Shown here: positions 4,767 to 5,821 of the stretch, in pieces | Layout: each line of letters opens with the position of its first letter | Position numbering within the stretch: position 1 is the first letter of the stretch | Source of the DNA: Clostridia bacterium | GTDB lineage: Bacteria > Bacillota_A > Clostridia > Oscillospirales > Acutalibacteraceae | Direction of reading: 5' to 3' | Assembly (NCBI GenBank): GCA_017445685.1 | Contig: JAFSTS010000168.1 | Coordinates: forward strand, 1-5,821 | Length of the DNA stretch: 5,821 nucleotides | The notes under the pieces: generated by a model | The model's input: the letters and a program-made list of their open reading frames with translations, nothing else | The model's database searches: none | Told to the model about the DNA's origin: nothing | Program-made: the position numbers and the translations under genes

Positions 4767-5821
4767 ATGGTGTTTCAAAGAAAAATATATAACCGGCTGC
4801 TTGATTGGAAAGAGCATGATTCTAAAGAAAAGGCACTTTTGATTGAGGGAGCAAGACGTATCGGTAAATCGACTATCGTCGAGGAGCTTGGGAAAAATGA
4901 ATATAAGAGTTATTTGCTCATTGATTTCAACGATGCAAGTGATGTTGTTACAAATGCGTTTGACAGGTATCTGAATGATTTGGATACTTTTTTTATGATT
5001 CTTCAGACGGAATACAATGTTACATTGTATCCGGGAGAGTCACTGGTCATATTTGATGAAGTTCAGCAATTCCCAAAAGCAAGGCAATCTATAAAGAAAC
5101 TTGTTAAAGACGGAAGATATGACTATATTGAAACCGGCTCACTCATTTCGATCAAGGAAAATGTGAAGGATATTTCAATCCCATCCGAGGAACGAACAAT
5201 CAGGATGTATCCGATGGACTTTGAGGAATTTTGCATTGCACTTGGAGAAACAAAAATACTCGAATATATCCGTAGCTGTTTTGACAAACTTCTGCCTTTG
5301 GAAGAAGAGATCCACCACAAAGCAATGTTGTTATTCAAACAATACATTCTTGTTGGAGGAATGCCTAAAAGTGTGGCAAAGTATCTTGAAAACAACCGAA
5401 CCTTTATCGAACCTGATACAGAAAAACGAGATATTCTTGAACTGTATAGAAACGATATAAACAAAGCAGATTTGAAATATCGCTCCAAGATCGCTTCTAT
5501 TTTTGAACAGATACCGGCGTTTCTTTCACAGCATGAGAAACGTGTAAGACTTTCAAACATTGAAGAGAAATCCACTTACCCTGCTTATGAGGATACTTTC
5601 GGATGGCTGAAGGAATCTATGATGGTTATTGAATGTTTCAACTGCAACGATCCTAATGTCGGACTCTCTCTTAATGAAGACAGAACGTATATAAAATGTT
5701 ATATGGGTGATACGGGGTTGCTGATTAGCCATACGTTCACACCTTCTGAAATTGCTGATGGAGAACTGTATAAACAGATACTTCATGACAATCTTTCGAT
5801 AAACGAAGGAATGATTTTTGA
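4767..5821 (+). CDS. ATP-binding protein, AAA_14 + DUF4143 family (partial, 3' end outside window)
   Basis: The open frame gives 351 residues and runs off the right edge. The N-terminal P-loop domain has Walker A GARRIGKST at 28-36 (Lys34), Walker B LVIFDEVQ at 93-100 (Asp97, Glu98), and a sensor-like strand ETGSLIS at 122-128. After PMDFEEF (149-155) comes a helical part with ILVGGMPKSV at 194-203, typical of this family, then the DUF4143 region from about 225, including KCYMGDTGLL at 310-319. The last visible residues, LSINEGMIF, match the place where homologues usually read N-x-G-x-x-x-E-N, the start of a nuclease-like fold; about 80 residues are probably missing. The start is ATG at 4767 with GTGAGGG upstream. 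Members are common in gut bacteria and archaea, and their role is not firmly known; some proposals involve DNA or mobile-element functions. Glycine codons are mainly GGA (10 of 15), unlike lysS, which suggests separate ancestry. Three repeats precede its promoter. Confidence 0.9.
   Translation, partial: MVFQRKIYNRLLDWKEHDSKEKALLIEGARRIGKSTIVEELGKNEYKSYLLIDFNDASDVVTNAFDRYLNDLDTFFMILQTEYNVTLYPGESLVIFDEVQQFPKARQSIKKLVKDGRYDYIETGSLISIKENVKDISIPSEERTIRMYPMDFEEFCIALGETKILEYIRSCFDKLLPLEEEIHHKAMLLFKQYILVGGMPKSVAKYLENNRTFIEPDTEKRDILELYRNDINKADLKYRSKIASIFEQIPAFLSQHEKRVRLSNIEEKSTYPAYEDTFGWLKESMMVIECFNCNDPNVGLSLNEDRTYIKCYMGDTGLLISHTFTPSEIADGELYKQILHDNLSINEGMIF

Noticed and set aside
4587..4817. A 76-codon open frame on the - strand
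   Set aside because: It runs across the repeat array, the ATPase promoter and the start of the ATPase, with no domain or ribosome site.

Overview
The window looks like a chromosomal segment of a low- to mid-GC Firmicute, most likely a gut-type Clostridia (Oscillospiraceae/Ruminococcus-like). The reasons are the greA-lysS gene pair, strong AGGAG-type ribosome binding sites, near-perfect sigma-A promoters, a TTG start codon, and an accessory AAA_14/DUF4143-type ATPase gene. The taxonomic call is inference; no marker here fixes genus.

Layout, left to right. (1) 1-234: the C-terminal end of a type I (AroF/G/H-like) DAHP synthase, + strand, cut by the window edge just after its metal-binding histidine. 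(2) 295-331: a hairpin with A/T flanks on both sides, placed to terminate both this gene and the convergent genes beyond it. (3) 2059-368, - strand: two consecutive alpha/beta-hydrolase genes. The upstream one (1166-2059) is an exported or membrane-anchored HGGAW/GSSAG esterase read from a full-consensus promoter (TTGACA-17-TATAAT). The promoter and RBS positions move its start to 2059. The downstream one (368-1093) is a cytosolic GGSMG hydrolase with its own -10 box. (4) 2060-2286: a divergent control region with back-to-back strong promoters; a small TGACA-T-TGTCA palindrome sits on the predicted greA start point. (5) 2287-4305: the greA-lysS operon (transcript cleavage factor and lysyl-tRNA synthetase), ended by a 15-bp hairpin at 4444-4477. 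(6) 4306-4766: an AT-rich gap with an 11-bp tandem A-tract repeat, the terminator, a decayed fragment of a Listeria/Bacteroides-type surface-protein repeat, and three copies of a 17-bp motif spaced 33-34 bp, the last supplying the -35 region of the next promoter. (7) 4767-5821: an ATPase of the AAA_14 plus DUF4143 family, open at the window's right edge.

The left three quarters are ordinary housekeeping and metabolism. The part after the lysS terminator looks like accessory DNA: glycine codon choice flips from GGC in lysS (18 of 29 codons, GGA 3) to GGA in the ATPase (10 of 15, GGC 1), and the gap holds a relic of an unrelated surface-protein gene. The most interesting object is the ATPase gene with its three-copy upstream motif array, which resembles an operator and may be a self-contained regulated cassette.
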